Shown here in pieces: positions 18,717 through 26,480 of a stretch of DNA of 64,000 bases. Location: contig JAGYIO010000006.1 of the NCBI GenBank assembly GCA_018402585.1, forward strand, positions 62,001 to 126,000. Reading direction: 5' to 3'. This stretch comes from Chthoniobacterales bacterium (lineage in GTDB: Bacteria > Verrucomicrobiota > Verrucomicrobiia > Chthoniobacterales > JACTMZ01). Every line of letters starts with the position of its first letter. Position 1 is the stretch's first letter. The notes beneath the pieces are model-generated. The model made no database searches, was not told where the DNA came from, and saw nothing but the letters and a program-made list of their open reading frames with translations. The position numbers were made by a program, and so were the translations under genes.

Positions 18717-20543
18717 TCAGTCGTGCGCCAAAAACTGACCTCGATATTCCGCTGCACCCGGCATCCGGGGCTGTGCTTCTTTCCGCATCAGGCAATCGCC
18801 CACCACGAGAACATCCATGTCCGTGCACATGAAACAGCGGTAGGCGTCGCCGGGGGAATGGACGATGGGCTCACCGCGGATGTTAAAGCTCGTGTTGACC
18901 AGCAGGGGGCACCCCGTGCGGCGCGCAAAGGCAGTGAGAATGGCATGAAAGCGGGGCGAACGGGCCGCACTGACAGTTTGTACCCGGGCTGAATAGTCGA
19001 CGTGCGTCACCGCTGGAATGCCACTACGGGGCAACTTGAGCCTGGCGAGGCCGCTCACTGCACCTTCCTCCAGGTTAGCCTCGACACGCTTGTCCGGCCG
19101 CACGGGTGCGACGAGCAGCATGTAAGGGCTCCCCGCGGTCAACTCGAAGTATTCGGACTGATAACCTTCCATCACTGCCGGGGCGAACGGACGGAATGAC
19201 TCGCGGAACTTGATGGCAACATTCATCCGTCTCTGCATGTCCGGATCCCGCGGATCGCCGAGCAAGGAACGGTGACCGAGCGCCCGCGGTCCGAACTCCG
19301 CGCGGCCGGAAAAATGCCCGACAATTTTCCCCCGCGCCAACTCCGCCGCGATCTCCTCGGCCAGATCTTCCTCCTGTGCGTAGACTTTATAGACCGCGTG
19401 CATGGCATCCAGTTTTTCCCGGGCCGCCCACGGAGTGAACTCCGGTCCGAGATAAGATCCCTGCTGTGCATCTCTACCCTCGGGCCGGCGGGGATTATTT
19501 TGCATTTGATACCAACACCACAATGCGGCACCAAGCGCTCCTCCGGCATCGCCGGCTGCCGGCTGGATCCAGATGTTCTCGAAAAACCCTTCACGGAGCA
19601 GGCGACCATTGGCGACGCAATTAAGGGCGACTCCACCGGCCAGACAAAGATTCTGCAACCCTGTCGCGCGGCGGACATAACCCGCCATCTTGAGGACAAC
19701 ATCTTCGGTCACCGCCTGTATGCTCGCCGCTACGTCCATGTGGCGCTGAGTCAACTTTTCGTCCGGCTTCCGGGGCGGCCCGCCGAAAAGCGCGTGAAAG
19801 CGGACGTTGGTCATGGTCAGACCCTGGCAATAATTGAAATAGCGCAGATCCAGCCGGAAGGAACCATCCTCACGCAGGTCGATCAAGTGCTCACGGATCA
19901 GCTGGGCAAAGCGTGGTTCGCCATAAGGAGCAAGACCCATGAGCTTGTATTCACCCGAGTTCACTCTGAATCCGCAATAGTAGGTGAAGGCGCTGTAGAG
20001 CAATCCGAGAGAGTGCGGAAACCGTACTTCAGCACGCAACTCGATCCTGTTGCCCCGCCCCACCCCCCAACTGGTCGTCGTCCACTCGCCCACCCCGTCC
20101 ATGGTGAGAATGGCGGCCTCTTCGAACGGGCCGGGGAAAAAGGCACTGGCCGCATGCGCCTCGTGGTGGGTGCAAAAATAAATCGGGCCGGCGTAGTCTC
20201 CGTGCAAACCCTTGTCGATTTCTCGCGGCAGGTGCAGCTTGGTTTGCAACCACGGAGGCATGGCCCGGAAAAAAGAAAGGAGCCCGCGGGGGGCAAAGGA
20301 AAGGTAAGTCTCGAGTAAGCGCTCGAACTTGCGCAACGGCTTCTCGTAGAAAACCACGACATCCAACTCACGGCTTGTGATTCCACCGGCTTCGAGGCAA
20401 TAACTTACCGCGTTTTGCGGAAACCGCTCATCGTGCTTCTTCCGCGTAAACCTTTCTTCCTGCGCCGCAGCGACAATCTCACCGTCTCGCACCAGCGCGG
20501 CAGCGCTATCGTGGTAAAAGGCTGAAATGCCGAGGATGTTCAT
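18717..20543 (-). CDS. Carbamoyltransferase (NodU/CmcH/TobZ family)
   Basis: A 608-residue O-carbamoyltransferase. The N-terminal Kae1-like domain starts MNILGISAFYHDSAAAL and includes the metal-site segment THHEAHAASAFFPG. EKLTQRHMDVAASIQ and LCLAGGVALNCVANG lie in the middle. The C-terminal domain includes FGPRALGHRSLLGDPRD and LVNTSFNIRGEPIVHSPGDA. The family carbamoylates hydroxyls of sugars, antibiotics or Nod factors with carbamoyl phosphate and ATP. Here it heads a four-gene tail (DUF5989, SxtJ, YhcH) of the polysaccharide locus, so a sugar of the surface glycan is the likely acceptor. Confidence 0.92.
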   Translation of the reverse strand: MNILGISAFYHDSAAALVRDGEIVAAAQEERFTRKKHDERFPQNAVSYCLEAGGITSRELDVVVFYEKPLRKFERLLETYLSFAPRGLLSFFRAMPPWLQTKLHLPREIDKGLHGDYAGPIYFCTHHEAHAASAFFPGPFEEAAILTMDGVGEWTTTSWGVGRGNRIELRAEVRFPHSLGLLYSAFTYYCGFRVNSGEYKLMGLAPYGEPRFAQLIREHLIDLREDGSFRLDLRYFNYCQGLTMTNVRFHALFGGPPRKPDEKLTQRHMDVAASIQAVTEDVVLKMAGYVRRATGLQNLCLAGGVALNCVANGRLLREGFFENIWIQPAAGDAGGALGAALWCWYQMQNNPRRPEGRDAQQGSYLGPEFTPWAAREKLDAMHAVYKVYAQEEDLAEEIAAELARGKIVGHFSGRAEFGPRALGHRSLLGDPRDPDMQRRMNVAIKFRESFRPFAPAVMEGYQSEYFELTAGSPYMLLVAPVRPDKRVEANLEEGAVSGLARLKLPRSGIPAVTHVDYSARVQTVSAARSPRFHAILTAFARRTGCPLLVNTSFNIRGEPIVHSPGDAYRCFMCTDMDVLVVGDCLMRKEAQPRMPGAAEYRGQFLAHD

Positions 20544-20590
20544 CGGAAAGGAAAAGAGGAAGCCGAAAAGGCGGCCCCTGATTGGTATAA

Positions 20591-21457
20591 CTACTCGGCA
20601 ATACGGCGGAGGTATTGACCGTAAAACGACTTACCGAGGCTCTTGGCCCGCTCGGCCAATTGGTCCTTGGTCAGCCAACCTTGGTGGAAGGCGATTTCTT
20701 CGAGGCAGGCGATCATCAGACCCTGACGTGACTGGATGGCGTGGACGAAGGACGCCGCATCAAGCAGCGATTCAGCCGTGCCGGTATCGAGCCACGCCGT
20801 GCCGCGCCCGAATTTTTCCGCCCGCAACGTTCCCTCATCCAAATAGCATCGAGCCAAGTCCAAAATCTCCGTCTCGCCACGCTTGGAGGGTTTGAGCCCC
20901 GCAGCAAATTTCGGTGCCCGCTCGTCGAAGAAATAAATCCCGGGCACCGCATAGCCCGACCGCGGATGCGGTGGCTTTTCCTCGAGCGTCAGAACCTTTC
21001 CGGAATCATCCAGTTCGATCACTCCGTAGGCCCGCACATCGGACACATGGTAAGCAAATAATGTCGCGCCCGGCGCCATCGCCGCCGACTTGATGCTCTC
21101 ACTCAGCCGCGCTCCGTAAAAAAGATTGTCACCCAGCACCAGACAGGAAGGCGCGCCGGCGAGGAATTCCTCCCCAAGGGTGAAAGCCTGCGGCAAGCCC
21201 TCCGGCTTGGCCTGCTCGGCGTAACTGAACTCCACCCCGAAGGCCGAACCATCCCCGAGCAACTCTTTGAAGCGCGGCAAATCCCGCGGCGTCGAAATGA
21301 CCAGAATCTCCCGCATCCCGCCGAGCATGAGCACGCTCAACGGATAATAAATCATCGGCTTGTCGAAAACCGGCAGCAGTTGCTTCGAGATCGACGCCGT
21401 GCACGGATGCAAGCGCGTGCCACTGCCGCCGGCCAGAACGATTCCTTTGCGATTCAT
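20591..21457 (-). CDS. rfbA: Glucose-1-phosphate thymidylyltransferase
   Basis: Makes dTDP-glucose from glucose 1-phosphate and dTTP. The 288 residues match RmlA. The nucleotide-binding loop is IVLAGGSGTRLHPCT, followed by KQLLPVFDKPMIYYPL. VLGDNLFYG near residue 110 holds the Mg-binding Asp, and YFFDERAPKFA and GRGTAWLDTGT lie later. rfbB lies 2.5 kb upstream on the same strand; rfbC and rfbD are absent from the window, so the end sugar may not be rhamnose. Confidence 0.95.
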   Translation of the reverse strand: MNRKGIVLAGGSGTRLHPCTASISKQLLPVFDKPMIYYPLSVLMLGGMREILVISTPRDLPRFKELLGDGSAFGVEFSYAEQAKPEGLPQAFTLGEEFLAGAPSCLVLGDNLFYGARLSESIKSAAMAPGATLFAYHVSDVRAYGVIELDDSGKVLTLEEKPPHPRSGYAVPGIYFFDERAPKFAAGLKPSKRGETEILDLARCYLDEGTLRAEKFGRGTAWLDTGTAESLLDAASFVHAIQSRQGLMIACLEEIAFHQGWLTKDQLAERAKSLGKSFYGQYLRRIAE

Positions 21458-21504
21458 TGTTTTAAATTTTCCGTGGTTCAGTGTTCAGTTTTCAGCCAAG
21501 CAAG

Positions 21505-21553
21505 GGCCGGCGTCTCTCCGAGGCGTAGGCTTTACGAGCCGGAGGGCCCCGCG
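21505..21553. repeat. Repeat family R3, copy 1
   Basis: GGCGTCTCTCCGAGGCGTAG plus the following TTTACGAGCCGGAGG recurs at 28729-28776. Shorter related pieces occur near 25866 and 51390. All are intergenic. Confidence 0.65.
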
Positions 21554-21584
21554 CGCATAGCGCATCAAACGCGACATGAGCCCA

Positions 21585-21670
21585 TCATAGCAACTTGTAT
21601 GCCGCCACGGAAAGACCGGGCACTGCGGCAAAATGCGCCGGGTTTCGCTTCAAGACGGGCGCAACCGCCA
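21585..21670 (-). pseudogene. Remnant of a VapC-type PIN toxin (C-terminal tail only)
   Basis: The minus strand here encodes a short open tail, RNPAHFAAVPGLSVAAYKLL, ending in TGA at 21585. This is the typical C-terminal segment of VapC toxins, where an 'RN..HF..VPGL' motif follows the last catalytic acid. No PIN active site remains. It lies directly downstream of a DUF217 antitoxin gene, so it looks like a toxin lost by deletion. Confidence 0.55.
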
Positions 21671-21698
21671 GACATTGATCAACCCGTCGTATCCTCAA

Positions 21699-21923
21699 TC
21701 AACTCCATCCCGCCGGCAACGGCTGACGCGCCGCATTCATCGCCTTCTCGAGTTCGTCGAGATCCTTCGCCGACAAATCCGGCAAATTCCCCACCGCCTC
21801 GAAAGCCGCCTCAATCGTGCCCTTGAGCGGGATCATCCGCTCGATGACCTGCGAAAACGTCCGCCCCTCCCTGCAGGAAGCCAGCCGCTGACAAGCCGAC
21901 TCCGTAAGCGAAATAGTCTTCAT
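21699..21923 (-). CDS. DUF217/VapB-type antitoxin, orphan
   Basis: A 74-residue protein starting MKTISLTESACQRLASCREG, with TFSQVIERMIP following. This is the pattern of the VapB antitoxin family whose N-terminal half binds DNA. Such genes normally precede a PIN-domain toxin, but here only a short toxin tail remains at 21585-21670. It sits 27 bp downstream of the YoeB-like toxin, so it may now be expressed with that module. Confidence 0.75.
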   Translation of the reverse strand: MKTISLTESACQRLASCREGRTFSQVIERMIPLKGTIEAAFEAVGNLPDLSAKDLDELEKAMNAARQPLPAGWS

Positions 21924-21949
21924 TTATGCAAAACAGAGCACAGCTGGTC

Positions 21950-22219
21950 TCAATAATGATACCGGGCCTGCGCAAATGTCACGCGATCGTCGGCAACCCT
22001 GTAGACTAACCGATGTTCCTGGGTAATGCGCCGTGACCACACACCGCTTCCGAGAGACTTCAATGGCTCCGGTTTACCGATGCCGTCAAAGGGGTCGCGC
22101 GAAACAGCTTCGACCAAATCGAGAATTTTCAGGGCTACCTTTCTTTCGGTCCGCACCCAGTGGTCCAGGTCATCAAGAAAACCCCGATCAAAAACCAACA
22201 GGCGCGCGCCTGAGGTCAT
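21950..22219 (-). CDS. yoeB: Txe/YoeB-family mRNA endonuclease toxin
   Basis: An 89-residue RelE-fold toxin. FLDDLDHWVRTERKVALKIL, PFDGIGKPEPLKSLGSGVWS, RRITQEHRLVYRV and the C-terminal QARYHY match YoeB, including the conserved Glu, Arg and His/Tyr end used in mRNA cleavage on the ribosome. Its ATG overlaps the stop of the antitoxin gene (ATGA), the standard arrangement. Confidence 0.92.
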   Translation of the reverse strand: MTSGARLLVFDRGFLDDLDHWVRTERKVALKILDLVEAVSRDPFDGIGKPEPLKSLGSGVWSRRITQEHRLVYRVADDRVTFAQARYHY

Positions 22220-22491
22220 GACAACCCGACAGCTTCAGCCAACTCAGCGCGGGTCATGACTTTGCCCTCGCCCCTCTCGGCGCGAAGCAAGGCGGCCAAA
22301 AGGCGGCGGGCGTTGGCCGGTGAGCGCAGCAAGTGCGCGGTTTCCGTCACCCCTTCCCACTCCTCCAAAGGCAGCAGGACAACCGACTCTGTTCCACGAC
22401 GCGATATAACCACCGGTTCACGCGAGCTGACCGTTTTGTCCCAGATGGACGCTAAATTCTCCCTCGCTTCCGTATAGGTGATTGTGCTCAT
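22216..22491 (-). CDS. yefM: YefM/Phd-family antitoxin
   Basis: A 91-residue antitoxin from the ATG at 22491. MSTITYTEARENLASIWDK and EPVVISRRGTESVVLLPLEE are characteristic of YefM; the C-terminal half is the toxin-binding part. The family represses its own promoter. It is directly upstream of the YoeB-like toxin gene with a 4-nt overlap. Confidence 0.9.
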   Translation of the reverse strand: MSTITYTEARENLASIWDKTVSSREPVVISRRGTESVVLLPLEEWEGVTETAHLLRSPANARRLLAALLRAERGEGKVMTRAELAEAVGLS

Positions 22492-22528
22492 GAAAACAGC
22501 ATAACATGGACAGAACTCCTGTCCAACA

Positions 22529-23071
22529 TTAAAGATACTCCGCCATCTCGTAAAGCTGCGGATCCCGCCGCGGCGGCAGTCGGCGACGCAAGGCCCCCGC
22601 GGCGCCTTTTTCTCCCTCGCCCTTCCCCATCCCGAAATCCCCCATCGATTCGTCGTCGAGCACATCCCCGTATTCTTCCTCCAACTTCTCCGGATCCTCC
22701 CCCTTCTCCATCCGGGCCAGCATCTCCAACATCGGCTCGGGCATTTTCTCGCCCGTGATATCCATCATTCGCCGCATGAGACGTCCGAGCTGACGCGGGT
22801 CGGGATTCCCCTCGTCCATCCCCGACATCTCCCCGGCCAGCTTCATCATCTCCGCCTCCTGCCGCGGTTCCAAATCCGGCATCCCCTCACCGCCGGCCTC
22901 TTCGGTCTTTTCCTTGGCCCGTCCCGTGATGGCAAAGGGCGACAACAATCGCTCCATCTTCTTGCCCGCACTATCCGGACAACGCGGCACCACGTCGGCT
23001 CCGACGAGCTTGCGCGCATAGAAGCTGTAAATCTTATGGGTGTCCGCGGAGTAGTATTCGTAGATAGGCAT
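22529..23071 (-). CDS. FmdB-like protein with degenerate zinc ribbon
   Basis: A 180-residue protein. The N-terminus MPIYEYYSADTHKIYSFYAR resembles the FmdB/zinc-ribbon family, but only one of the four expected zinc cysteines remains (RCPDSAGKKMERLLSP). The rest is an acidic, methionine-rich helical region (EMMKLAGEMSGMDEG, LGRLMRRMMDITGE) with a low-complexity KGEGEKGAAG stretch. A role cannot be assigned. Loss of the metal site suggests the ribbon is now a structural or interaction module. Confidence 0.6.
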   Translation of the reverse strand: MPIYEYYSADTHKIYSFYARKLVGADVVPRCPDSAGKKMERLLSPFAITGRAKEKTEEAGGEGMPDLEPRQEAEMMKLAGEMSGMDEGNPDPRQLGRLMRRMMDITGEKMPEPMLEMLARMEKGEDPEKLEEEYGDVLDDESMGDFGMGKGEGEKGAAGALRRRLPPRRDPQLYEMAEYL

Positions 23072-23078
23072 GATTGAT

Positions 23079-23110
23079 CAGTGACGTGTGACTGGTGAGG
23101 TGTGACGAGT
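23079..23110. repeat. Repeat family R5 (GTGACGTGTG type), copy 1
   Basis: A run of degenerate GTGACGTGTGACTGGTGAGG units. Similar runs occur at 25043, 25899 and 27258. All lie between genes in the TA-rich part of the locus. Confidence 0.6.
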
Positions 23111-23123
23111 AAAAACCGCAACC

Positions 23124-23174
23124 CTGTAGCGTCGCCAGCTTGTCCGCCGTGTGCGGATCCCCGGCGACGGCCGT
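23124..23174. repeat. Repeat family R2, copy 2
   Basis: GTAGCGTCGCCAGCTTGTCC and the following CGCCGTGTGCGGATCCCCGG correspond closely to 14705-14753. Confidence 0.65.
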
Positions 23175-23181
23175 TTTGTCG

Positions 23182-23604
23182 CTAACCGTCCTGCAAGAGC
23201 AACTTGAATCTTTTGTTGTGCTGGTAGCGGTAGGTTCGGAATCCGCGGATATCGAGCGTCAAAATGTCGCCGCAGTTCAATTCATCCGCACAGGCTACGA
23301 GCGTGGCATCCGCGTAGTCCATCGGGGTATCCGCGTAGCGCTCCATCAAGAGCGAGGCAGATTGCAGTTTGCCCGTCGAAAAACAGTCGATGATGTCGAC
23401 TCGCATCCTCCGCAGCCAATCCGTCAATCGCAACGCACCCTCCCGCGCTTCTTGCAGAAAGAACATCACCTCCGTGATCACCGCCCCCGTTGTGACCAGT
23501 TTGCCCGTCAATTCCCCCATTTTTTCGCGCACCGCGGAATGATAGGGATCGTTAGCGTCGAGCCATGCAATCGTCGGGCCGGCATCAAGCAGAGCCAGCT
23601 TCAT
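23182..23604 (-). CDS. PIN-domain toxin of a VapBC-like module
   Basis: A 140-residue PIN nuclease. Catalytic acids are in place: LLDAGPTIAWLDAND at the N-terminus, VITEVMFFLQ near residue 45, DYADATLVACADEL near 100, and LTLDIRGF near 115. PIN toxins cleave tRNA or rRNA. Its ATG overlaps the upstream antitoxin stop by four bases. Three other PIN genes of the same subgroup occur within 5 kb. Confidence 0.85.
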   Translation of the reverse strand: MKLALLDAGPTIAWLDANDPYHSAVREKMGELTGKLVTTGAVITEVMFFLQEAREGALRLTDWLRRMRVDIIDCFSTGKLQSASLLMERYADTPMDYADATLVACADELNCGDILTLDIRGFRTYRYQHNKRFKLLLQDG

Positions 23605-23861
23605 TCCCGCCAGTTGGCTGCCCGGATTCGCTCCTTAAGCGGATGAGCCGCGGCGGAGGGACGACGTGACAAGCGGAGGCAACCAGCCAAATCTCCTACC
23701 CGCTCGCGGAATGGAACCGAATCCAAATCCCGCGCGAGCACATCCCGGATATATTCCGATTCGGTCTTCTTGAGCGCCCCCGCCGCTTGACGGAGCAACT
23801 CTCTCTGACCGATTGGCAATCGAATGGTTAAGGTGGCCGTATTTATGCCTTGAGAATACAC
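23601..23861 (-). CDS. Ribbon-helix-helix antitoxin partner
   Basis: An 86-residue protein, GTG start at 23861. The strand TATLTIRLPIGQRELL and helices of ALKKTESEYIRDVLARDL form a CopG/ribbon-helix-helix DNA-binding unit. The basic tail HPLKERIRAANWRE would contact the toxin. It overlaps the PIN toxin gene as ATGA. Confidence 0.75.
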   Translation of the reverse strand: MYSQGINTATLTIRLPIGQRELLRQAAGALKKTESEYIRDVLARDLDSVPFRERVGDLAGCLRLSRRPSAAAHPLKERIRAANWRE

Positions 23862-23892
23862 TTAGTAAGACAAAACGCAAGACAATTTCAGC

Positions 23893-23952
23893 CGTGGCAT
23901 CGGCATCTGCCGATGATCGATCCCAAACCATGGGCCAGATGCCCATGCCGCT
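23893..23952. repeat. Imperfect palindrome between antitoxin and rfbB
   Basis: GTGGCATCGGCATCTGCC on the left pairs imperfectly with GGGCCAGATGCCCATGCCGC on the right. It could form a long hairpin in the spacer between rfbB and the next module. No T-run follows, so I do not call it a terminator. Confidence 0.5.
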
Positions 23953-23965
23953 TTATATCGCGCCG

Positions 23966-25036
23966 CTACACTTTCCCCTCAAGCCCGAGACGCTCGCGGC
24001 TGTAGCTCCGCTTTTCTACCGCTTCGCACCATTCGTTGTTGGCCAGATACCATTCAACCGTGCGGCGGATGCCGGATACGAACGACTCGCCCGGCTTCCA
24101 CCCCAATTCGCGGGTCAGCTTGGAAAAATCCATCGCATAGCGCAAATCGTGTCCCGGACGGTCCGTGACAAACGTCTTAAGCCGCGCATGCGGGCCCGCC
24201 GGATCAGGGCGCAACTCGTCGAGGAGCGCGCAAATGGTATCGACCACGTCGATGTTCATCATCTCCGCCGCCCCGCCGATATTATACGTCTCCCCCAGCC
24301 GCCCGCCTTGCATCACCGTCCAGATGGCGCGGCAATGATCATCCACGAAGAGCCAATCACGGATGTTCTCGCCTTTCCCGTAAATCGGCAGCGGCTTTCC
24401 CTCGATCGCATTGCGGATGATCAGCGGGATCAGCTTTTCCGGGAATTGGTAAGGCCCGTAGTTGTTCGAACAATTCGTGGTGACCACCGGCATCTTGTGC
24501 GTGTGGAACGCCGCCCGGACAAGAAAGTCGCTAGCCGCCTTGCTCGCCGCATAGGGACTATTCGGCGCGTAGGGCGTCAGCTCGGTAAATGCCGCGTCCC
24601 CTGCCTGAAGGGTTCCGTAAACCTCGTCCGTGGAAACATGGAGGAAGCGGAACCTTGCCTTTCGCTCCCCCTCCAGTTCCTTCCAATACCCCCGCACCGC
24701 ATCGAGCAACCGCTGGGTCCCGAGGACATTGGTCGTGATGAACGGCTCCGGAGAGTCGATCGATCGATCGACGTGCGACTCTGCGGCGAAATTCAGCACC
24801 GCATCGATCTCATGCTCCCGCAGTAACTTGGCCACCAGAGCAGTGTCTCCGATATCGCCCTCGACAAAGACATGCCGTGCATCGCCATCCGAATCCGCGA
24901 GCGATCCGCGGTAACCCGCATAAGTCAGCAGATCGAGATTGACCAATTTGCCGACCTTCCAGTCAGGCGATTGCAACGCAATGCGGACAAAATTGCCGCC
25001 GATAAATCCGGCGCCGCCGGTGACGAGGAGGTTCAT
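23966..25036 (-). CDS. rfbB: dTDP-glucose 4,6-dehydratase
   Basis: Converts dTDP-glucose to dTDP-4-keto-6-deoxyglucose with bound NAD. Visible are the Rossmann loop VTGGAGFIGGNFVR, the family motif ESHVDRSIDSPEPFI, active-site STDEVYG, YAASKAASDFLVRA with the catalytic Tyr and Lys, and TNCSNNYGPYQFPEKLIPL. At 356 residues it is full length. With rfbA it supplies the 6-deoxy sugar branch of the locus. Confidence 0.96.
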   Translation of the reverse strand: MNLLVTGGAGFIGGNFVRIALQSPDWKVGKLVNLDLLTYAGYRGSLADSDGDARHVFVEGDIGDTALVAKLLREHEIDAVLNFAAESHVDRSIDSPEPFITTNVLGTQRLLDAVRGYWKELEGERKARFRFLHVSTDEVYGTLQAGDAAFTELTPYAPNSPYAASKAASDFLVRAAFHTHKMPVVTTNCSNNYGPYQFPEKLIPLIIRNAIEGKPLPIYGKGENIRDWLFVDDHCRAIWTVMQGGRLGETYNIGGAAEMMNIDVVDTICALLDELRPDPAGPHARLKTFVTDRPGHDLRYAMDFSKLTRELGWKPGESFVSGIRRTVEWYLANNEWCEAVEKRSYSRERLGLEGKV

Positions 25037-25042
25037 GAGTTA

Positions 25043-25070
25043 AGTGACGTGTGGCGTGTGACTAGTGACG
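25043..25070. repeat. Repeat family R5, copy 2
   Basis: AGTGACGTGTGGCGTGTGAC then TAGTGACG, directly upstream of rfbB; like the copies at 23079, 25899 and 27258. Confidence 0.55.
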
Positions 25071-25087
25071 GGATACGAACCGGAAGC

Positions 25088-25489
25088 TCACTTTTGCGCA
25101 GGTAATGATGCCACGCAGCCATATTGGAGAATCCGGCTGTCGGCCGTGGCAATACGCAGATCGTGCACCCGCGCCGCGGCCACGAGCAAACGGTCCGCAG
25201 GGTCCTGATGGAACGGCGCCGGCAACGCGTAGGCTTCCATGGCCGACGCATGGTCGAGTTCGATCGTTCGGAGCTTGAGGGCGGCCATGGAACGCGCCAC
25301 CCACTCTTGCAGAGGACAAGCCAACTCGATCTCTCCGCGAGCGACCAAGCGGGCGATCTCCATCGTCGAGACCGGCGAGACAAGGCGCTCCGCGGACGGA
25401 ACGGCCAGCGCCTTTCGACACTTCACCCCGAGCCTATCGGATCCCTCGAACGCCCAGATCCAGACGTGAGTGTCGAGGAGATACCTCAC
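25088..25489 (-). CDS. VapC-type PIN toxin
   Basis: A 133-residue PIN-domain protein with LLDTHVWIWAFEG, STMEIARLVARGEI and HQDPADRLLVAAARVHDL carrying the acidic residues. It belongs to the 'DTHVW' VapC group. I start at the GTG at 25489 because it overlaps the antitoxin stop as GTGA; an ATG at 25504 would add five residues. It is predicted to be an RNase neutralised by the upstream Phd-like protein. Confidence 0.85.
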   Translation of the reverse strand: MRYLLDTHVWIWAFEGSDRLGVKCRKALAVPSAERLVSPVSTMEIARLVARGEIELACPLQEWVARSMAALKLRTIELDHASAMEAYALPAPFHQDPADRLLVAAARVHDLRIATADSRILQYGCVASLPAQK

Positions 25490-25734
25490 GCATTCATTTC
25501 CCACTCGGAGGCAAAGCCACCACGCACCAATTCGTCATCCGAAGGGCGACGCTTGATCAGTCCTCGCCCCTCCCCGAACCCCAAGCCTTTGCCGCCAGCC
25601 TTGGATCGCACCGGAACCACCTCCGCGAGAGGCTTGCCCCGCAACGTCACGAGCACTGGCTCGCCCGTCAGCTTCACGCGCTTCAGCGTGGCGATCGCTT
25701 TGGCTTTGAAATCGGAAATCAACATCGTTCGCAT
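25486..25734 (-). CDS. Phd/YefM-type antitoxin
   Basis: An 82-residue protein from an ATG at 25734 (a second ATG lies at 25725). SDFKAKAIATLKRVKLTGEP followed by VLVTLRGKPLAEVVPV is the Phd/YefM DNA-binding fold. The C-terminal segment RRPSDDELVRGGFASEWE would wrap the toxin. It is directly upstream of a PIN toxin. Confidence 0.78.
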   Translation of the reverse strand: MRTMLISDFKAKAIATLKRVKLTGEPVLVTLRGKPLAEVVPVRSKAGGKGLGFGEGRGLIKRRPSDDELVRGGFASEWEMNA

Positions 25735-25898
25735 AGCTTGCAAGCTATAATGGTCAAGTCGTACTAGGTCAAGTGTAAGGAGGTCACCCTGCAACACGCA
25801 ACCAGAACAATGCCGTTGAACAACCGGCCGGCAGCCGGACTCTCCCGGATCACGCAGGATTGCCTGGAGGGCGAGCGTTCTCGCGAGCCGCGAAGGAA

Positions 25899-25929
25899 AG
25901 TGACGTGTGGCGTGTGACGTGTGACGAGT
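25899..25929. repeat. Repeat family R5, copy 3
   Basis: AGTGACGTGTGGCGTGTGAC followed by GTGTGACGAG. The leading GAAGGAAAGTGACG is shared with the copy at 27258. Confidence 0.55.
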
Positions 25930-25969
25930 TTGATAGATTGGTAGAGCCCGCTGGCCCAGCGGGCCGTTG

Positions 25970-26182
25970 CTAGTCGGGCCGCTCGGCAACTTTCAACGTG
26001 GCTTCCTTTGCCAAGCGTCGCTCGCGAGCTTGCGTGATGATTTCTACGGTGTCGGCGAGATTCGAGAGCATATCCAGTTTCTTGCTCAATGGCATGTCCG
26101 CGATTTGCAGCAGATGCGAGATCTCCGCGCCCTCGGAGGTGCAAAAGAACCACGGGTCATCGGGATACTTGCGACGCTTCAT
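25970..26182 (-). CDS. Small 'YPDDPWF' protein, partner of a nucleotidyltransferase (copy 1)
   Basis: A 70-residue protein of unknown family. It begins MKRRKYPDDPWF, has the conserved block EGAEISHLL, and ends in a charged helix ARERRLAKEATLKVAE. By ungapped comparison 44 of 70 positions are identical to the protein at 27306-27518, with changes concentrated in the middle. Its ATG overlaps the stop of a nucleotidyltransferase remnant (ATGA). Selection seems to have kept this small frame intact although its upstream partner is truncated. The genetic layout resembles a toxin-antitoxin pair; I do not assign a function. Confidence 0.65.
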   Translation of the reverse strand: MKRRKYPDDPWFFCTSEGAEISHLLQIADMPLSKKLDMLSNLADTVEIITQARERRLAKEATLKVAERPD

Positions 26183-26290
26183 GCTTCGTAAGGTCGGTTC
26201 AGAGCCTCGATATTAATCAGGTCTTTATCCCTACCTGCATCGCGCTTCATTTCAAGAAGAGCCCCGACCGTCACAAACCGCGCATCGCTT
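26179..26290 (-). pseudogene. 3' remnant of a nucleotidyltransferase gene
   Basis: Only the last 34 or so codons remain: ARFVTVGALLEMKRDAGRDK and a tail ending NRPYEA. They align with ARFVSVESLLVMKREAGRNK at the end of the nucleotidyltransferase at 27515-28015. The upstream part is replaced by unrelated sequence and a copy of repeat R6 (26310-26340). Most of the catalytic domain is therefore missing. Confidence 0.65.
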
Positions 26291-26309
26291 TCTAGTCGGG
26301 TCTTCCTCC

Positions 26310-26340
26310 CCTTTGTGTCTCCGTGTCTCTGTGAGAGACC
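26310..26340. repeat. Repeat family R6 (TTTGTGTCTCCGTGTCTCTG type), copy 1
   Basis: CTTTGTGTCTCCGTGTCTCT followed by GTGAGAGACC recurs in forward and inverted form at 40939-41000. Here it abuts the truncated nucleotidyltransferase. Confidence 0.6.
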
Positions 26341-26480
26341 TTCTTTCAGATTTTTTCGCCCCACGGGGGCACAGCGACACCAAGAAGGCGCCCAGCCCGT
26401 TTTTGCCTCAACTCTCATCCCACAACCCTCAACAATTTACTCAGATTTCCAGTCTCAGCCTTCAGCCCTATTCGTTCAAC

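Noticed and set aside
24744-24775. GATCGATCGATCGA-like run in rfbB
   Set aside because: A short chance run within the conserved HVDRSIDSPEP coding segment; no evidence of a separate element.
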